Below, in pieces: positions 38,756 through 52,110 of a stretch of 64,000 bases of DNA. Position numbers and translations under genes: made by a program. The notes beneath the pieces were generated by a model. The model saw nothing but the letters and a program-made list of their open reading frames with translations. It was not told the DNA's origin and did not search any database. Origin of the DNA: Pipra filicauda. Its lineage: Eukaryota; Chordata; Aves; Passeriformes; Pipridae. Within the stretch, counting starts at the first letter, position 1, and each line of letters opens with the position of its first letter. The stretch spans positions 434,001 to 498,000 of the forward strand of contig NW_024104446.1 of NCBI RefSeq assembly GCF_003945595.2. Direction: 5' to 3'.

Positions 38756-40250
38756 GTGTATACTTCATGTATATAATTGATGAGCAGTCTTGCTAGAAAG
38801 TTAGGTTGTCAGGACCTGCTGAGGTGGCCAGGTGCTCTTTGTGACGGTATTTGTAAACATATTTACCACCAACAGTTAAAAAACAGTTTGTTATTTATTG
38901 TGTTAATACAACAAAGTTCCAAGTATCATCTGATCTATTAGCTAAATATTTATATAGTAAATATTAACAAAACAAGGAAACAATAGACAAAGAGCACTCT
39001 AGCAAGCATTTATTCAACACCCCACTCTTCTGTATATAAATGAAATCTCGTTGTACCATGCAAGTTGCTTTCCTGCTTATACTGGAAATAAAAAGACACT
39101 AATGTCCCCTTATGTCTTTATATAAGTCTTGTAGGATAGGTGACTGAAAGGGTTAGGTGACAGTTCAACTTTTATACAGAGCTCATTTTTATCTCCTGAA
39201 AGGTAGGATTATGTCTTTGGATGCAGTGACCCTCCTTCAGTTCCTTTTATTTCCATAGAAATATAAAGCTGGAAGGGAGGTCACGTAGCCCTGGCTTTCT
39301 CCTTTTTAATCTAAAAGAGTCCCAGTTCACAGTCTTTCTTCAGAGATCATATTTTCTAGACCTCTGACTGGTCTATAAAATCTCTCACAGCTCTGTTCCA
39401 AAAGCCCCTTTGACAGTTATTCCTTTATTCTGAAAGGGAACTGATTCTAAAGCAAAATTAAGTTTATTATTTAACTTTACTTTTCCTTTTTTTTTTTTTT
39501 ATTTCTTTGATGGTAATTGCAACCATGGTAAAGATTCTTCTCCAGTTATAACATGTCCTTAGTGTCATAACTTCTTCCTCAGTGTTGAGCATGCTCTCTT
39601 TTTATACATCAGCATAATTTACTAGCACATAACTGAATAACAGACTTAAACATTCATAAACACACTAAGTGTTTCTTTTGTGAATAGCCCCAAATGATGT
39701 TTTTCATTACTTCAAAGTGCACTCCTTTACTGTGGACTGGAATTCCCTTGATAGAAAGCACTTTGTAAAGTGTTTTTTTCTGTGTTATCACATGCACTAA
39801 AGATGAAGAAATTGAGCAATATAATTTTTACCCTGGATAACTGAGATAAATCCTTTCTTATGACTGGTTGAAGAGAGTAATGCACTGAATCAGTACATTT
39901 CTACTATTTTCATGAAATGAATATAGTAATCAGTCCTGGAATTTTCATAAACAGTCTAAAAATAAAACATAGGCACAAATTAGGCCACCATGAATGACTG
40001 TGATCATTTCTATGCAAATGCTTTTTACTTCTTTCTGATGTTGCATTTTTTAGAATGTCATCTTGAAATGTTCTCGAAAATACACCCTTTATGAAGATAT
40101 TCAGGACACAGTTACTCTATAGACTTTTTTTTTTTAGTGAATATCAAAATCTTCAGTCCTGCAAAGTAAGGATTGGTCTTATTTTTAACTGCATGGCTAA
40201 GTAGGTATGAAAGAAATAAATGTTACTGAAGGTCTCAGTAGGAGTTAGAG

Positions 40251-40520
40251 ATTCATAGAATGGTTTGGGTTGGAAAGAACCTTAAAAATCATCTCCTTCC
40301 AACCCCCCTGCCATGGGCAGGGACACGTCCCACTAGGCCAGGTCACTCAAAGTCCCATCCAACCTGGCCTTGACACTGCCTGGGTTGGGGCATCCACGGC
40401 TTCCCTGGGCAATTGTTCCAGTGCCTCTCTACCCTCACAGTGAACAATTTCTTTCTAATATCTTATCTAAACCTGTCCCTTTTCAGTTTAAAGCTATGAT
40501 TAATTATTGTCTTGCCATTC
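40251..40520 (-). mobile_element. CR1 LINE 3'-end fragment, antisense
   Basis: Starts with ATTCATAGAATGGTTTGGGT, the reverse complement of the CR1 terminus. It continues with CCCCTGCCATGGGCAGGGACA, CCATCCAACCTGGCCTTGACA and the TTTCTTTCTAATATCTTATCTAAACCTG block. This is standard avian CR1 order. It is truncated, with no ORF2 left. Confidence 0.95.
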
Positions 40521-43500
40521 TCACCCTCACTCATTATCTCAGTTGTGCTGTTCCTTTATTGTCTTATAGGCAAGTTCTGAAATACAAACTGTGCAACTCC
40601 ACATTCTAGCGCTCATTTGGAATGAAAACAGGTGGCAAGGTGATAACATTAATTACTCCACCAAGCTTATTGCAAGTCTAGGTTGAGATCAGTAACATTC
40701 TTGTCTTTTCTAGCTCTGTTGCGTTACCACAGACTCAGTTCTTTACAAGTACAAACGTTCTCAAGAGAAAGATATATTAGAGTGCAACAAAGTACAGGCA
40801 GAGGCATTGAGAGTCCCTCACACTGCATCACAGCAGTAACAGAAGGACTTTACTAGTATATTTTCAAAAACCAATGACATTCTGGGGGCAGAAGTAAAGG
40901 AAACGGGGGTTCTGCCTTCTAAAAAGACAGCACAACATTTCATTCTGCTTTTTATCATCGTCTCATCAGCCTGGTAACTGCACATAGAGTTAACCTCTGT
41001 TCCATGCTACAGTTTCAAGACAGATTTTTAGCAGTTATTAGTTAATTGGCCACTGAATTTAGAATTCGGTGTAATTTGTGCTGGACATCAGATTGTAGGA
41101 AAAGAACACAAAGATAACAGGTCGGTTAAGTAGCTGGGCAGGGCATCAGGAATGTTTGCAGGCAAATGCTGGAAACTGTTCTTCCAGAGCAGCACATTTT
41201 TGAGACTGTGTGGAAATTCACACTGCTACCTGACTCTCTTTTCATTCCCTGGCTCACTGAAGGAATTTTACCCCTAAGGCTCTCAAACTAGAGTCAGATT
41301 TTTCACTCTTAGTTTTAATCAAAAGGCATTGGTGCACTCTGCAAATAGGAGAACAATTTTTTTCCAATATCAGTGCAGAAAGTCCATCTTTTCCCTCTTC
41401 TTCAAAGTAATTTTTTAGCCTGAAAAAAACCCCCAACCCATATTTATTGAAATATTTCACCCACAAAAATTAGTCATGATGAAAAGTGGGTAGCAAATCC
41501 AATGGTAGTGACAATTTTATTACACATTACAAAAATGCCAAAGGTTTCATCAGGTGGTAACCACCATTATTTTAAATGGAAAAAGTATCTCAGAAGAACC
41601 CCTGTAATGAAATTAATCTGAACAGTTCAGCTGTTTGCATGGCAGGTTTTCCAAATGTAGGGGCTGTCAATTTTTCTTAGATTAAGAGATATGAACTTAC
41701 TATATACATACTTGTTTCTGATGTCAAAAAAAAATACCAAGGTGGCATATTAAATGCAACCTACTGGTTTAAAAATAAATACTGGATCTTCTGAAGGTTT
41801 CTTTTTCCTTTAAAAACTGCTTTTCTTCTGTTTCCAAGTACACTGAAGTTAGTGACCTTCCATCCTCTGGAATCAGGGCTGCATTATCTGACATGGCAGC
41901 ATATTATGTGTAAGATTTGGAAATGGGTACCTGCTTTCTTTGGATTTGAAACCAAAGTTATGATGTTCAGACTTTTAAGTGATAGTATAAAATACCCATT
42001 TTCAGTGTAGTTTACAAGAAACCCTTTTTAAAAAATTACCTGTACAGTTGTGCTTCTTTCTATGTACCAGAGAATAACTGCTTAGCCCAAGAAACTCTGC
42101 AACCAGCAGCATTGAGCAAATTTGCCCACTTATCCCTTTGTGATTCTCTCAACCCGTATTCCTGCATCTGCTGCATTGACAGTTTGGAACCAGTAGTGTG
42201 GAACAAAACCTGGCTCAATCCCTTGGCTCAGAACCATGTTGTCAGAAAAAAGAAAAAAAAAAATCCAACTCAAAAAACTTAAACCAAACCCCATATGTAA
42301 ATCACAAGATGGTTGAAGTATCTTCAGTAATGGAATTGCTAGAACCATTTAGTTACTCAGTCCTAAAGACTGCCAGTCATGCTAGATAGCCTTGTTTTGT
42401 AAGTATCCCATATTCTCACTTTGGCACCGGACACACTCATTTCAGATACAAAAACAGCATTTTCCAAGTTGTTGGGAAATAACCTAAGTGAGATTGTAAA
42501 CAATGGAATCTGAGAAACTGGCTTGATGCCTTCGCAAAGGCTTTGATACGGACTGTTGGCTCGCTCCAGCATTTGGAAAACAGTTAAACATATTTTACTG
42601 GTAGCAATGTTTTTCCATTGTTGTGCTATCCCAGCACGGAACCATAACAGAGACTGTCTCTTCCTAGGCATTTCTAGAGACTGACCAACCAGGAACTGGG
42701 TGTGAGTACAGAGCAGGGGAAGAGGGCGAGTGTCAGCAGCTGGACACCTTTGGAGGTAGAGACCTGCACAGAGAAGGTTTAGTATCTTCTCCAGCACTGG
42801 AATTTTTTTAAGTGGTAGAGTGAGCAATCACTATTGTGAGAAGTTGTAAAATTGCCTGCTTAAGTTACTACATGCCTTGAGAATGAGAAATGAACTGTAA
42901 ATTAAAGAGAGCAGAGGACTGGACCTTTGGAAAGGAATACCATGGATATCTTTAAGGAGGTTGCTTTGTGTCTGTGAGAAAAGTGGAATTTTCTGGATTC
43001 TAGATCCAAAAAATATCATAAAAATTCAGGGGATTAAGGCTCCAATTCAGAGGAATGAAAACTTCAATGAAAACTGAACCTGGGCTACAAGCAGACATTT
43101 AAATTTCTCCTTATTAAGCAAAGGGCTTAGCTGTTTGTTTAATTTATATTCAGTTAAAACAAAAGAAAGTTCATCATATGCTTAAATGCTTTTCTCAATT
43201 AGAACTTCACAATCTTTTTCTGGAAACTGATAAGGAATATTTACAACAGTGTTGACTTGCTGCAGCATTTTCCCATATTTCAGTATAGCCACAGTTATAC
43301 AGCTACTAAATGCAGTCTTTGTCTACTTTTAAAAATTAATGCACCCTGTGGGAGCTTTGTTAATGGTCAGAACTTAATTGCTTTACAATACCTTTTCATT
43401 CCAACCAAGACCATTTCTAGCAACTTCCTGGACTGAAGCAGTAACGAATCATTCATCCCAGCACTGAGGGATTATCCAAAACTGTCATGTACAATTGAAG

Positions 43501-44719
43501 AAGGCTTCCCTCCAGTAGAGTTTATATTGTGGGTTTTGTTACTGTTTGTTTCTACCTCACATCACCTTTATGTATGAGAAAAACTGAAGTAAATCAATAT
43601 TTTTGCTGGTTTGGATCTCTGAATTTAACTACCACTTGACCTTTCTTGTCCTTGTCAGTTCCATTCTGTGCACTAAGAAGGGAATTCACTTAATTCTTTC
43701 TTGCCCATGTGAAGGCACAATTTTTCTAGCTGAATAAACAAAATACACCAGGCACTTTTTCCCCCTTAGATAACTAGTTCTTTTTAAAACTGTCTACCCT
43801 GTGTTTTACATAATGAAATACTTGAAAAATCTGTCCTAACACTTACTGCAGTAACTAAAGATCTTTTCTTGACCTTAGTGGCCTTTGTATCATGATCTAC
43901 ATTAAATGGTGGCATTCTGTTTTAAGACAAATAAGAAAACAGAATTTAAAGGGACACATTGTTTCAAAGAGACTCATTCAATTCCTTAGCAACAATTTAA
44001 GAAGTCACAAGGGAAATGAGTTTTTATGGTCTCATCATTTCTTTGATGTAAAAGTGCACACTCCATCTTTTTGGCATTTCATTCAACAGCGAAGCACATG
44101 AAAAAAGAGCCCTACTGTGCATAAAGAGAATAAAATATGTTCAAGAAGAAACAGGAAAAGAAATTCAGGTTAATATGAAGGTCAATCTCTTTTCTGTGTT
44201 TCAAATCTGCAGTTTGCTGAGATCTTAAGGAGAAGTAAAAAAATCTTTAATCTTCATTGCTGTCATCCCTTAGCTGGAGAAGAATTAAAATCCAAACAGA
44301 GACAGTTTGGCTGATGCTAGACTGGTAAATTACTGTTAGATTTTAAATTATCTATCCCTGAAATACAAGGCCTTATATGACACACGTTGCACTTTATATA
44401 AAATAAAGCTAATGCCTCATTAAGGGTATTTACGAACTCCTAGACCATTTCTACATTTCACTCACCTCTTTCTGCACAGAAGAGAAGTGAGCTCACCTAC
44501 CTCAGGGAGCCTCAACCTACAACACAGCCACAGATCTGGACCATTTTGCACAAACCATCTCCCAGGCCCACTCCCTTGCTGCTTCCATACCATATCTGGT
44601 GTTTGGGTACCTGAGACTGTAAATGGACACTAAAGAGCAAAGCAGCTCAACAGGACCTCTGTGAGACCCTGGCAGGTCTGGAGAAGTCTCCATCTCAGGT
44701 AACTTGAAAAAGTCTCTGG
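40521..44719. other. Intergenic DNA, no gene recognised
   Basis: AT-rich unique DNA. The longest frame (42363-42827, minus, 154 codons) has no recognisable domain or composition bias. An A-rich run lies at 42247-42261. Confidence 0.55.
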
Positions 44720-45016
44720 GGACAGACTAGCAGGGCCTGTAAGGACAGGACAAGGGGTAACGGTTTTAAAATAAAAGAAGGTAGATTCAAGAATAGATAC
44801 AAGGAAATTAGGGGTTTTTTCGATGTGGGTGATGAAACACTGGCACAGGTTGCCCAGAGAGATGGTGGATGCCCCATCCCTGGAAACATTAAAGGTCAGG
44901 TCGCATGCAGCTCTGAGCAACCTGATCTAGTTAAAGATGTCCCTGCTCATTGCAGGGGGGGTGGACTAGATGGCCTTTAAAGGTCCTTTCTAACCCAAAC
45001 CATTCTATGATCTATA
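44720..45016 (+). mobile_element. CR1 LINE 3'-end fragment
   Basis: The order GACAGACTAGCAGGGCCTG, GGACAGGACAAGGGGTAACGG, ACTGGCACAGGTTGCCCAGAGA, GTGGACTAGATGG and CCAAACCATTCTATGATC is the plus-strand CR1 tail. It is the longest copy in the window. Its start is approximate and the fragment carries no complete ORF. Confidence 0.95.
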
Positions 45017-45059
45017 ACTCTGAGCATGGAACATTCTCACACTCTCCCCAGGCTCAGGT

Positions 45060-45210
45060 ATTTTGATTTTGGGGTAGGTTTTTTTTTGCTTAAAAAAACC
45101 AAACCAACCAGTCAAACAAACAAACAAAAACCCCCAAAAAATAATAAACAAAAGCAACAACAACAACAACCACCTCAAAAAAACCCCACAAAAAAATAAT
45201 AAAAAAATAA
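45060..45210. repeat. T-rich then A/C-rich low-complexity block after CR1
   Basis: A T-run with a facing A-run (about 45076-45100, able to pair as a hairpin) is followed by AAAC/CAA-type repeats and A-runs. It lies within 50 bases of the end of a CR1 copy. Confidence 0.8.
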
Positions 45211-48200
45211 AAGCAGGAGGGGTTCCTACTTTGAGCATGAGCTGACAGAACTGCAATAGAAATATTTCATCAGCTACTTTAAGATTTAACTGAAAATGGT
45301 TTTTTAATGCCAATTTTTTTTTTAATCTACTCAGTTAGCTCTCCTTTGCAGGAGAACTGCTAGACAATGACAATGCCTTCTATTTATAACCTCTCAGAGC
45401 TGAAAGTCAATTCTCTCAATCATATAACGTATGTTTTACCAGCAGTGGTGGAAAGAGTGAAAATTTTCTCTTCTGCCAAGCTACATTCTTTTCCTCCTTA
45501 AAAGTGAAATCAATATAAAAAATGGTAGTGACCAATTAAAAAAAACACACACACACACAAATCCGTCTCCCAATGATTGTACTATCTGGGCTGCATTATA
45601 TGAGACAAAATACAAGCAGACGAGAACCTGTATTTGAGGTAACACAAAGATTAAGCTTTTCACATAGATAAGAAATTCCTTATTATTTGAAACTATGAAC
45701 ATATAACTAGGATATGATAATTAGAAGTATTGGGGGGGGGGAAATAACTTATTTGTGATACTCTTTAATGGTTAAACGTTAATAAATGTAATAAATCAGA
45801 AGAAGCTGACTTCTTAGCAGTTTCTTAGAGAGATGACAATAAAAACAGTAAATTTTGCTGATGTCTTAGCATATTTACTTTAAGCAGTGTTCCCTAGGAA
45901 TAGTCTACTGAGCAGGGAATCTGGGTTTCCATGTTTTCTTTTGCTGTCTGTCCACAGCTGTTATTTTTCTTTTCCCTTTTCGTACAGTCACCTTGGAGAG
46001 GGTTCACCATTCAAAAATTAAGGCCTTCCAATTTTGGTCTTGTATCTTTCTTGTCTGCAATGCGATCTTCCATTACAGTTCATCAGAGAACAAAATGGTC
46101 TATTTTTCCATTTTTTAATGGGGGGATCCATAATTAACAAGATTTTTGAAATTTACCTACTACTGAAAGCATAGCTTAGGCCACCACCTGAAAGAAAAAA
46201 AGACAGAGTTCAAAGATACTTTCGTTTTTCAGCTCACAGAAATAGCTGTTTTATCCCCTAGTGATGGAATAGGAAGCACTTTTAATGGATCTGGAAAGGG
46301 GAACAACTTTGTCTTCTTCTGCCCCATGACTGGCTACTATTGTGCCCCAAACAGCCCACCAGTAGCTAACTGAAGAATATGATAGTGAATATCACTATCT
46401 GAATGCCAAATAGTGGTATAAGTGAATAGGAGTGAGAAAGCACAGCCATTCTATTTTATGAAATCCAAACTACAGCAATAGTGGCTGCTATATTCTTTGC
46501 CATTTGTTCAGGGAAAAAAACACAAGCAAGGATAGCAGTCTGAAGATTTTTGTAACTCTGATCCAGATGTAAAACACGTTTCATTTAGCCTGCCTGAGGC
46601 CAGCAGCTCTCTGCGTGAGTACAGAGCTCAGCACTGTGCTACGTTAGCCTGGAGTATCTTTGAAATTTAATTCTGTTCTCTTTGATTTTTTTATTGTGTT
46701 AATCTTCCCTGTTCAAGATGGTGGTATTTAACTAGGGGAATTCACCAGCTTAAGTGTTTGATGGGAATATGCTCCCTATTTGGCATCAGCTAGGAAAGAG
46801 GCTGATTAAATGCACGACTGGCTTCATGATTTTTAGAAGAGAAGAGGGAATAAGCAAAGTCACAGGTTGAGATAAACAGCAGCATGAGATTACAGCATGA
46901 GGAAGAAATTTATTTGGAATAGAAAATAAGGAATAAATATTTTTCTCTCCACTGTGAACAAACTTTACATTTCAATCCTCTGGCTTAATGCCTTTAGCTC
47001 TCATTTCAGGCTTCTAGTTCTACTGAATTTTTTTGCATCAGAATTCTGCAATCTAATGTCTTTCCAGTACCAATTTAAAGTTTTTCTTCACCCTTTCATC
47101 CTTTAGTAACAAGCATAGACACAAACATACCTGTTCTACTTTTTGTTCCTCAGTAGTTCAAGAGCAATTTATGCTTTTGCTTGTTCAATCTTCAGTCCCT
47201 CAAGCATATTTAAATTATGAACTGACTGGATTCTTTATGACTGGATTCTTTATGAAGAACTCTGAAACTATTTCTGAGCAGAATATTTACCTAGTGACTA
47301 GAGAAAATCCTTCCAATATTTGTGTACAAAATATTTGCATGTGAAAGTGGGACATTTAAACTATGAAAGATCATATCCCTCCAGCTAAAATATTCACGGG
47401 TGCTCTACAAAAATATAAACTAGTCTTTCTCTGTAGTTGTATTAAACACATCTTGTGTGGGTGTGTAGGGGGTATGAAGAATATGTCCTTTATAACCACG
47501 GACACCAAAACTGATGTGAATAATGGACTTATAAGTAGCTGCAGAATCTGCTGCCTCACCCTGGGAATTGCATCACTATTGATTTCCTGCCCATGAACCC
47601 TTCTCCCTTGCCCTTCCTCCACAGTGGCTCCTCTCATGAAGTATATCCAATTGAGAGCACCTAAAGATCAGACTGAAACTGCACAGCAGCAGAAATATGC
47701 AAATATGTATTTGTTGGTTTGGGTTGGTTTTTTTGTTTTGTTTTGTTTTCTAAATAAAAATGCATTTTAGGATATATGTTTTCCATACTCTCACTTTCCT
47801 CTGCCTTTGGACATTGCAGGGAAGGTACAGATGCATTAGGCATCCTGACAGGTTGTTATTCTACTGCATAGGGTATGTTTCATGGACCATTTTGACATTG
47901 ATTCCTGGCCAAGTTTTGAAGAAGGTCACTGCAAACTACCCCTTTGCTATTATATCACCACAAACTGTGCCGGCTTTGGCTTTGAGACTCACTAGTGGAA
48001 GGCAGTAGTGTGCCAAGTGTCAGAGAAAGTGTATTTCTTTAGAGATGATACTTATCAACAACATAGTGAGTGTCAGAATTCCTTCTCTATAACAATAAAG
48101 AAAATACCCTGAAAGTGACGGACTACAGTTAACAATACACAAGCAGCAACCACTGAAAAGAATTCCCCAAATCTCCCAATTATAGTACATGTACACTGTT

Positions 48201-48528
48201 TTTGCAAAGCAGATAATAGCTTTTCTTGTACTTGTTAAGAAGAAAAATTGTCAAGAGCACATATAACAGTTACTAACATATAAACTGTAATTCTACAATG
48301 CTTTAGTAACACTGATGAAAAATAGAGACACAACTGGCAGAGGAGAAAAAAAGAAAACCATCATCTTAAAACTGAAGTTGGTACAAAGCCAAAGAACAAT
48401 ATTATTTTAAGAAGGATGCTGAGGAATACCACCCTTCTAGAATTCTGTACAAATTATCTGCCAAGCTATTTAGGAATAGATGTCTTGTCTTAGATAGAAA
48501 TATGAATTCAAAGGAAAAAAAACCTAAC
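45211..48528. other. Intergenic DNA, no gene recognised
   Basis: Contains a (CA)n tract (45546-45559), a G10 run (45732-45741), a perfect 15-bp tandem duplication (47224-47253) and a TTTTG-type low-complexity run (47715-47750). Short ORFs are unrecognised. Confidence 0.55.
47224..47253. repeat. 15-bp tandem duplication
   Basis: GACTGGATTCTTTAT occurs twice in direct succession without mismatch, which suggests a recent slippage or duplication event. Confidence 0.9.
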
Positions 48529-48693
48529 CAGCTGCCAATCCCCTGAATTATTGTCAATCAATCTACACTATAAGTGAGGAAAAGATTATTGTCAGGCCAG
48601 TTACAACGAGCAGTTCAAATCACAATTCCCTGGCTTATTGTCAGTCAAATTGTGCTATAAACAAGAAAGATATGACTGTCAAAACAGCTACAA
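48529..48693. repeat. Diverged tandem duplication, period about 87
   Basis: Two units (48529-48606 and 48611-48693) share the order CAG, TTATTGTCAATCAA/TTATTGTCAGTCAA, CTATAA, AGA, TGTCA and AC(A/G)GCTACAA-like blocks. The shared TTATTGTC cores start at 48548 and 48635. Divergence is high, so the duplication is old. Confidence 0.7.
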
Positions 48694-51600
48694 TAGGATG
48701 GCCTTTAATCCATACTACAAGACAAAGGAAATAATTACATCTAACATGAGAGAAACAGAAGTTCATGTGAAGTGACTAAAATATTGACTCTCATAAAGAG
48801 CTTGATTTTTCCAGCCTTTTGGCTTCAAATGTCTCCCCTGTATCTGCCATCTAATAGGTGAAGGAAAAGGGGAACTACCTTTCTTACCACTCCCCCCTGG
48901 AGCAGTATCTTGCTCACGTCGAGCACTGTGGAGAACAGAGTTGCATCTATTGCAACCGTAAATAGCATCACTAATCTGTTTGCACCCTGGGAATCCTTGA
49001 CAGGTGGTTCTTAGCCATCTGCATTGCTTTTCTCCCTTTTAAACTCTTCTCCTTTTGGCAGCATTGCTGGCCAAATCCTTGCTTGTGTGTGTGCTTAGGC
49101 TGTCTGGAGAGGAACAGAGCACCAACGGGAGGTCAAGGGAGGAAAACAGATGAGAATGTCTTGCTTCAGTAATTAGTTCTGATCCTTGCAATGAGAAGCA
49201 GAAATTTGGCAAGCAGGGGAGGGGAATGTGTGTGCTCCCAGATGGACAAAGTCTAAGAAGAAGCAAAAGCAGGACCACAACCAATAAATCCATTCACAGT
49301 TTAGTCCATTCACTCTTTCTACTGTTGTCTTTTTTCCTATATTTATATGGAGTCTAGATTCCTCCCCCTCCCTCCATCCTTCTCTTTCCTAAGATGTTAT
49401 TTGGCTTGAACTATACGACAGTAATACTGTCTTTAAAACATTAGTGTAATTGAACAAAAATGTTACATCCTTTCCTTCATACTTAACCTTTAAAGGACAC
49501 ATTTATTCAAAAATACTCAGCAAGACCCTCTTTTTGACTTTCTGCCTGAATGCACCCATAAGATTCCCCAGATTTATCGTGAACATAATAATGCAGGAAT
49601 GAAAAATATAATAATGCTTAATTTGTTTTTTTCACTTCAGCTGAAAATGCAATGTTCATTTGTGGAAAAGGTCAGGCTACTGTTTAGGCTTTCTATGTTC
49701 AAGGCCACAGATTTCACAGTTTCCTATATACTAGTCACACAAACAAAGATGCAGTTTAATCTGGTTTTCACCTAGGGAAAAAGTGTTGAGGGCCCAAGAC
49801 TGGCCTATGAAACAAGAGGAGTCTTTGACTTGTTAGGCAAGGACACTGAGACTTGTTTCTACGCAGGGAAAGTAGAGGCCATGTGGCTCTGGAAAGGGAT
49901 ACTTTTGATTTAAAAAACCCATGAGTTATGGAAAGAAATTAATTTTGAGGCTCACCAGGCAGAAGGACTAGAATTTTAAACTTATGTTTGTGGTGATGCC
50001 AAGGCTGCAGAGGTTTCAGAGCCATAGTAACAGCAGTAAAGTAATTCATGAGGTTCTGAAGCAAAAGGAGATTGCTGGGATTAAGGGAAAACCTCTCTTA
50101 AGTAGTTGTGTCAGTCCTGAGTATTCTGTCTCCCAATCAGCATCAGTCACTATCCTGCACATAAGTCTGAATGACCACCCAGCCAGAGGCATTGGGTGGG
50201 TTTTTTTCTTCCTAAAGGCAAAGTGATTAATGTTTGCAAACTCTTTGCAATCTGCTGGTGTCATTACTACATATCAGCAGTTTAAATACTCAATATTTTA
50301 AGTAAATAGAGGACTGTGATGCTGCCAGCCTGATAAATATGAGAGGATTAAATTTGCTTAGAAAACTGAAGTGGTTGCAAATTAATTTAGTATATTTAAC
50401 CTACATTTTTTTATGTATTTACCTGAAGGATAACCCCTTCATTTTAATATTGTAGCTCCATGGGATTTTTATGTGCATATCACTCAAGTCTGTTCCTAAG
50501 TTCATAAGAGGCAAGGAATGCTGTTTCTTTGGGCAGATGGATACATTACTAAAAATCACAAACCCACTAGATCAACAAGGACTATATAATTATCATGGAG
50601 AAATAAAGCCAGTAAATCTATCTGGTATAAATTATAGGGCTATGAAGTCATACATAATGAAATAAATATTTAATTTTTCTGAAATCCAAAATCTCACTTT
50701 AGAAACGGGAATATTAAAATTTAATTTCCATTTCTTATGATGAGTACAGTGTGGTTGAGTGGTTTCAGCATGTGCATGTACTCCCAAGCAGTTCTGAAAC
50801 CTATTCCTGGTTCTGACATTGATTCACACCCTGGACCGAGACAAATCATTCAACCTCTCTGTACTCCTCGCCCATCTGTAAAGCTGAGATAATGCTGACC
50901 TGCTTCACAGAACCATTAGGAGAATTAAGAAACATCTGTTCTGCAACTTGAAGACATGAAATGCTCTAAAAATGCAAAATACTGTTATTCAAGAGATGCA
51001 TAAAACCTTCCAGGGTTTGGAGATTTTTGCATTGTCACCAAATTTCTTAGCACCTGGCAGGAATGATTTCTCCTTCAATAATTTGGTCAGCTCCCTCTTT
51101 CTGTAAGATTTATTATTTCACTCTCCCAACTAAGTCTGTCACAATTAAAAGAAAGATGTTTACTCTAAGGTGGCTCTTCTCTAGAAATAATTGGCAGCGT
51201 GTTCCTTGCGGAGGCACAGCAGAGATCTCATCCTCTGCAAAAGACTCAACCCCTGACAAGGCAGGTCCTGCTCTGCCAACAAATTCAAACAGTGTCTGCT
51301 TTCTAATTATGGAGAAGAGGTAAAGGGCTATTGAGGGACAGAAAATTATGCAACGGGAGCACAAACTAAGAGGAGAAAGGTTTAATAATTAGATCTTTTG
51401 CTGTGTATTTGAATAGAAAGAGCTTCTCTATAAGGGATGAAGAAAATATTTCTTTTCATCAAGAATTTTCATCTGCATTGAACAGAGGGCAGCAAATCTG
51501 TGAATCAGATTGCAAGATTTGTATTTCAAAACAGAAGTATAATTGGCTTCCTTTTTTAAACAATCATATTTTATGCTATATTTCATGTTTTATCTATTCA

Positions 51601-51959
51601 TTCTATGCAACATACTTCCAAAATTATTCTCTTTCTTTCTCTGTCTTCCTGCCTACTCAGACTGTATTTATTTATCTCACTTCAGTATTTATTTACTTTT
51701 CTGAAGTAAAAGTTAAATGAACTTGTTATACCATATTTTTTTAATTGATACAATTTCAAGTAAATTCTGTTTGTACACCTGAAATTTCAGTAAAATATTT
51801 TAGATCTCTGGGAATGGGTCTTATTTTCTAAAGCAGCCATTCTTTGGAAAAAAAAAAAACCCCTGTGTAGCTTACAAACCCAGATATATAGAACACCTTT
51901 ATAATTGACTAGGGAGAAAGATAAGACTTGCAACCCATTTTTGTCAGAGGTGGGTTAGA
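48694..51959. other. Intergenic DNA, no gene recognised
   Basis: AT-rich unique DNA. Overlapping frames at 51063-51364 on both strands lack recognisable homology. No repeat family seen. Confidence 0.55.
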
Positions 51960-52110
51960 GGTGGTTTTTCAGCTTCTGCTGTGCTTGAGTGGCATTAATA
52001 ATGACCTTTGCATGATTAACTGAAAAGCCTAACCTGGAAAGATAGCCAGCTCTACCTTAATTGCTATTATTATGGTATTCACTTTGGCCTTGAAGTCTTC
52101 AGTAGGGTGT
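51960..52110. promoter_or_regulatory. Candidate conserved non-coding element
   Basis: TTAATAATGACCTTTGCATG followed by ATTAACTG combines a TGACCTTTG nuclear-receptor half-site-like motif with homeodomain-type cores in repeat-free sequence. TTAATTG and ATTATTATGG follow within 70 bases. This is motif-based inference only. Confidence 0.2.

Larger units (their letters stand above)
33869..40250. other. Intergenic DNA, no gene recognised
   Basis: AT-rich DNA with a CA-rich stretch (34545-34565), a short direct repeat of CTGATAACTTAAA near 36884-36914, two perfect palindromes (37221-37236 and 38742-38755), a C-run (38503-38520), T-runs (39488-39500) and an octamer ATGCAAAT near 40013. ORFs are short and unrecognised. 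Confidence 0.55.

Noticed and set aside
42363..42827. 154-codon minus-strand ORF
   Set aside because: No domain, no splice context and no coding-like bias recognised; its length is compatible with chance in 64 kb.
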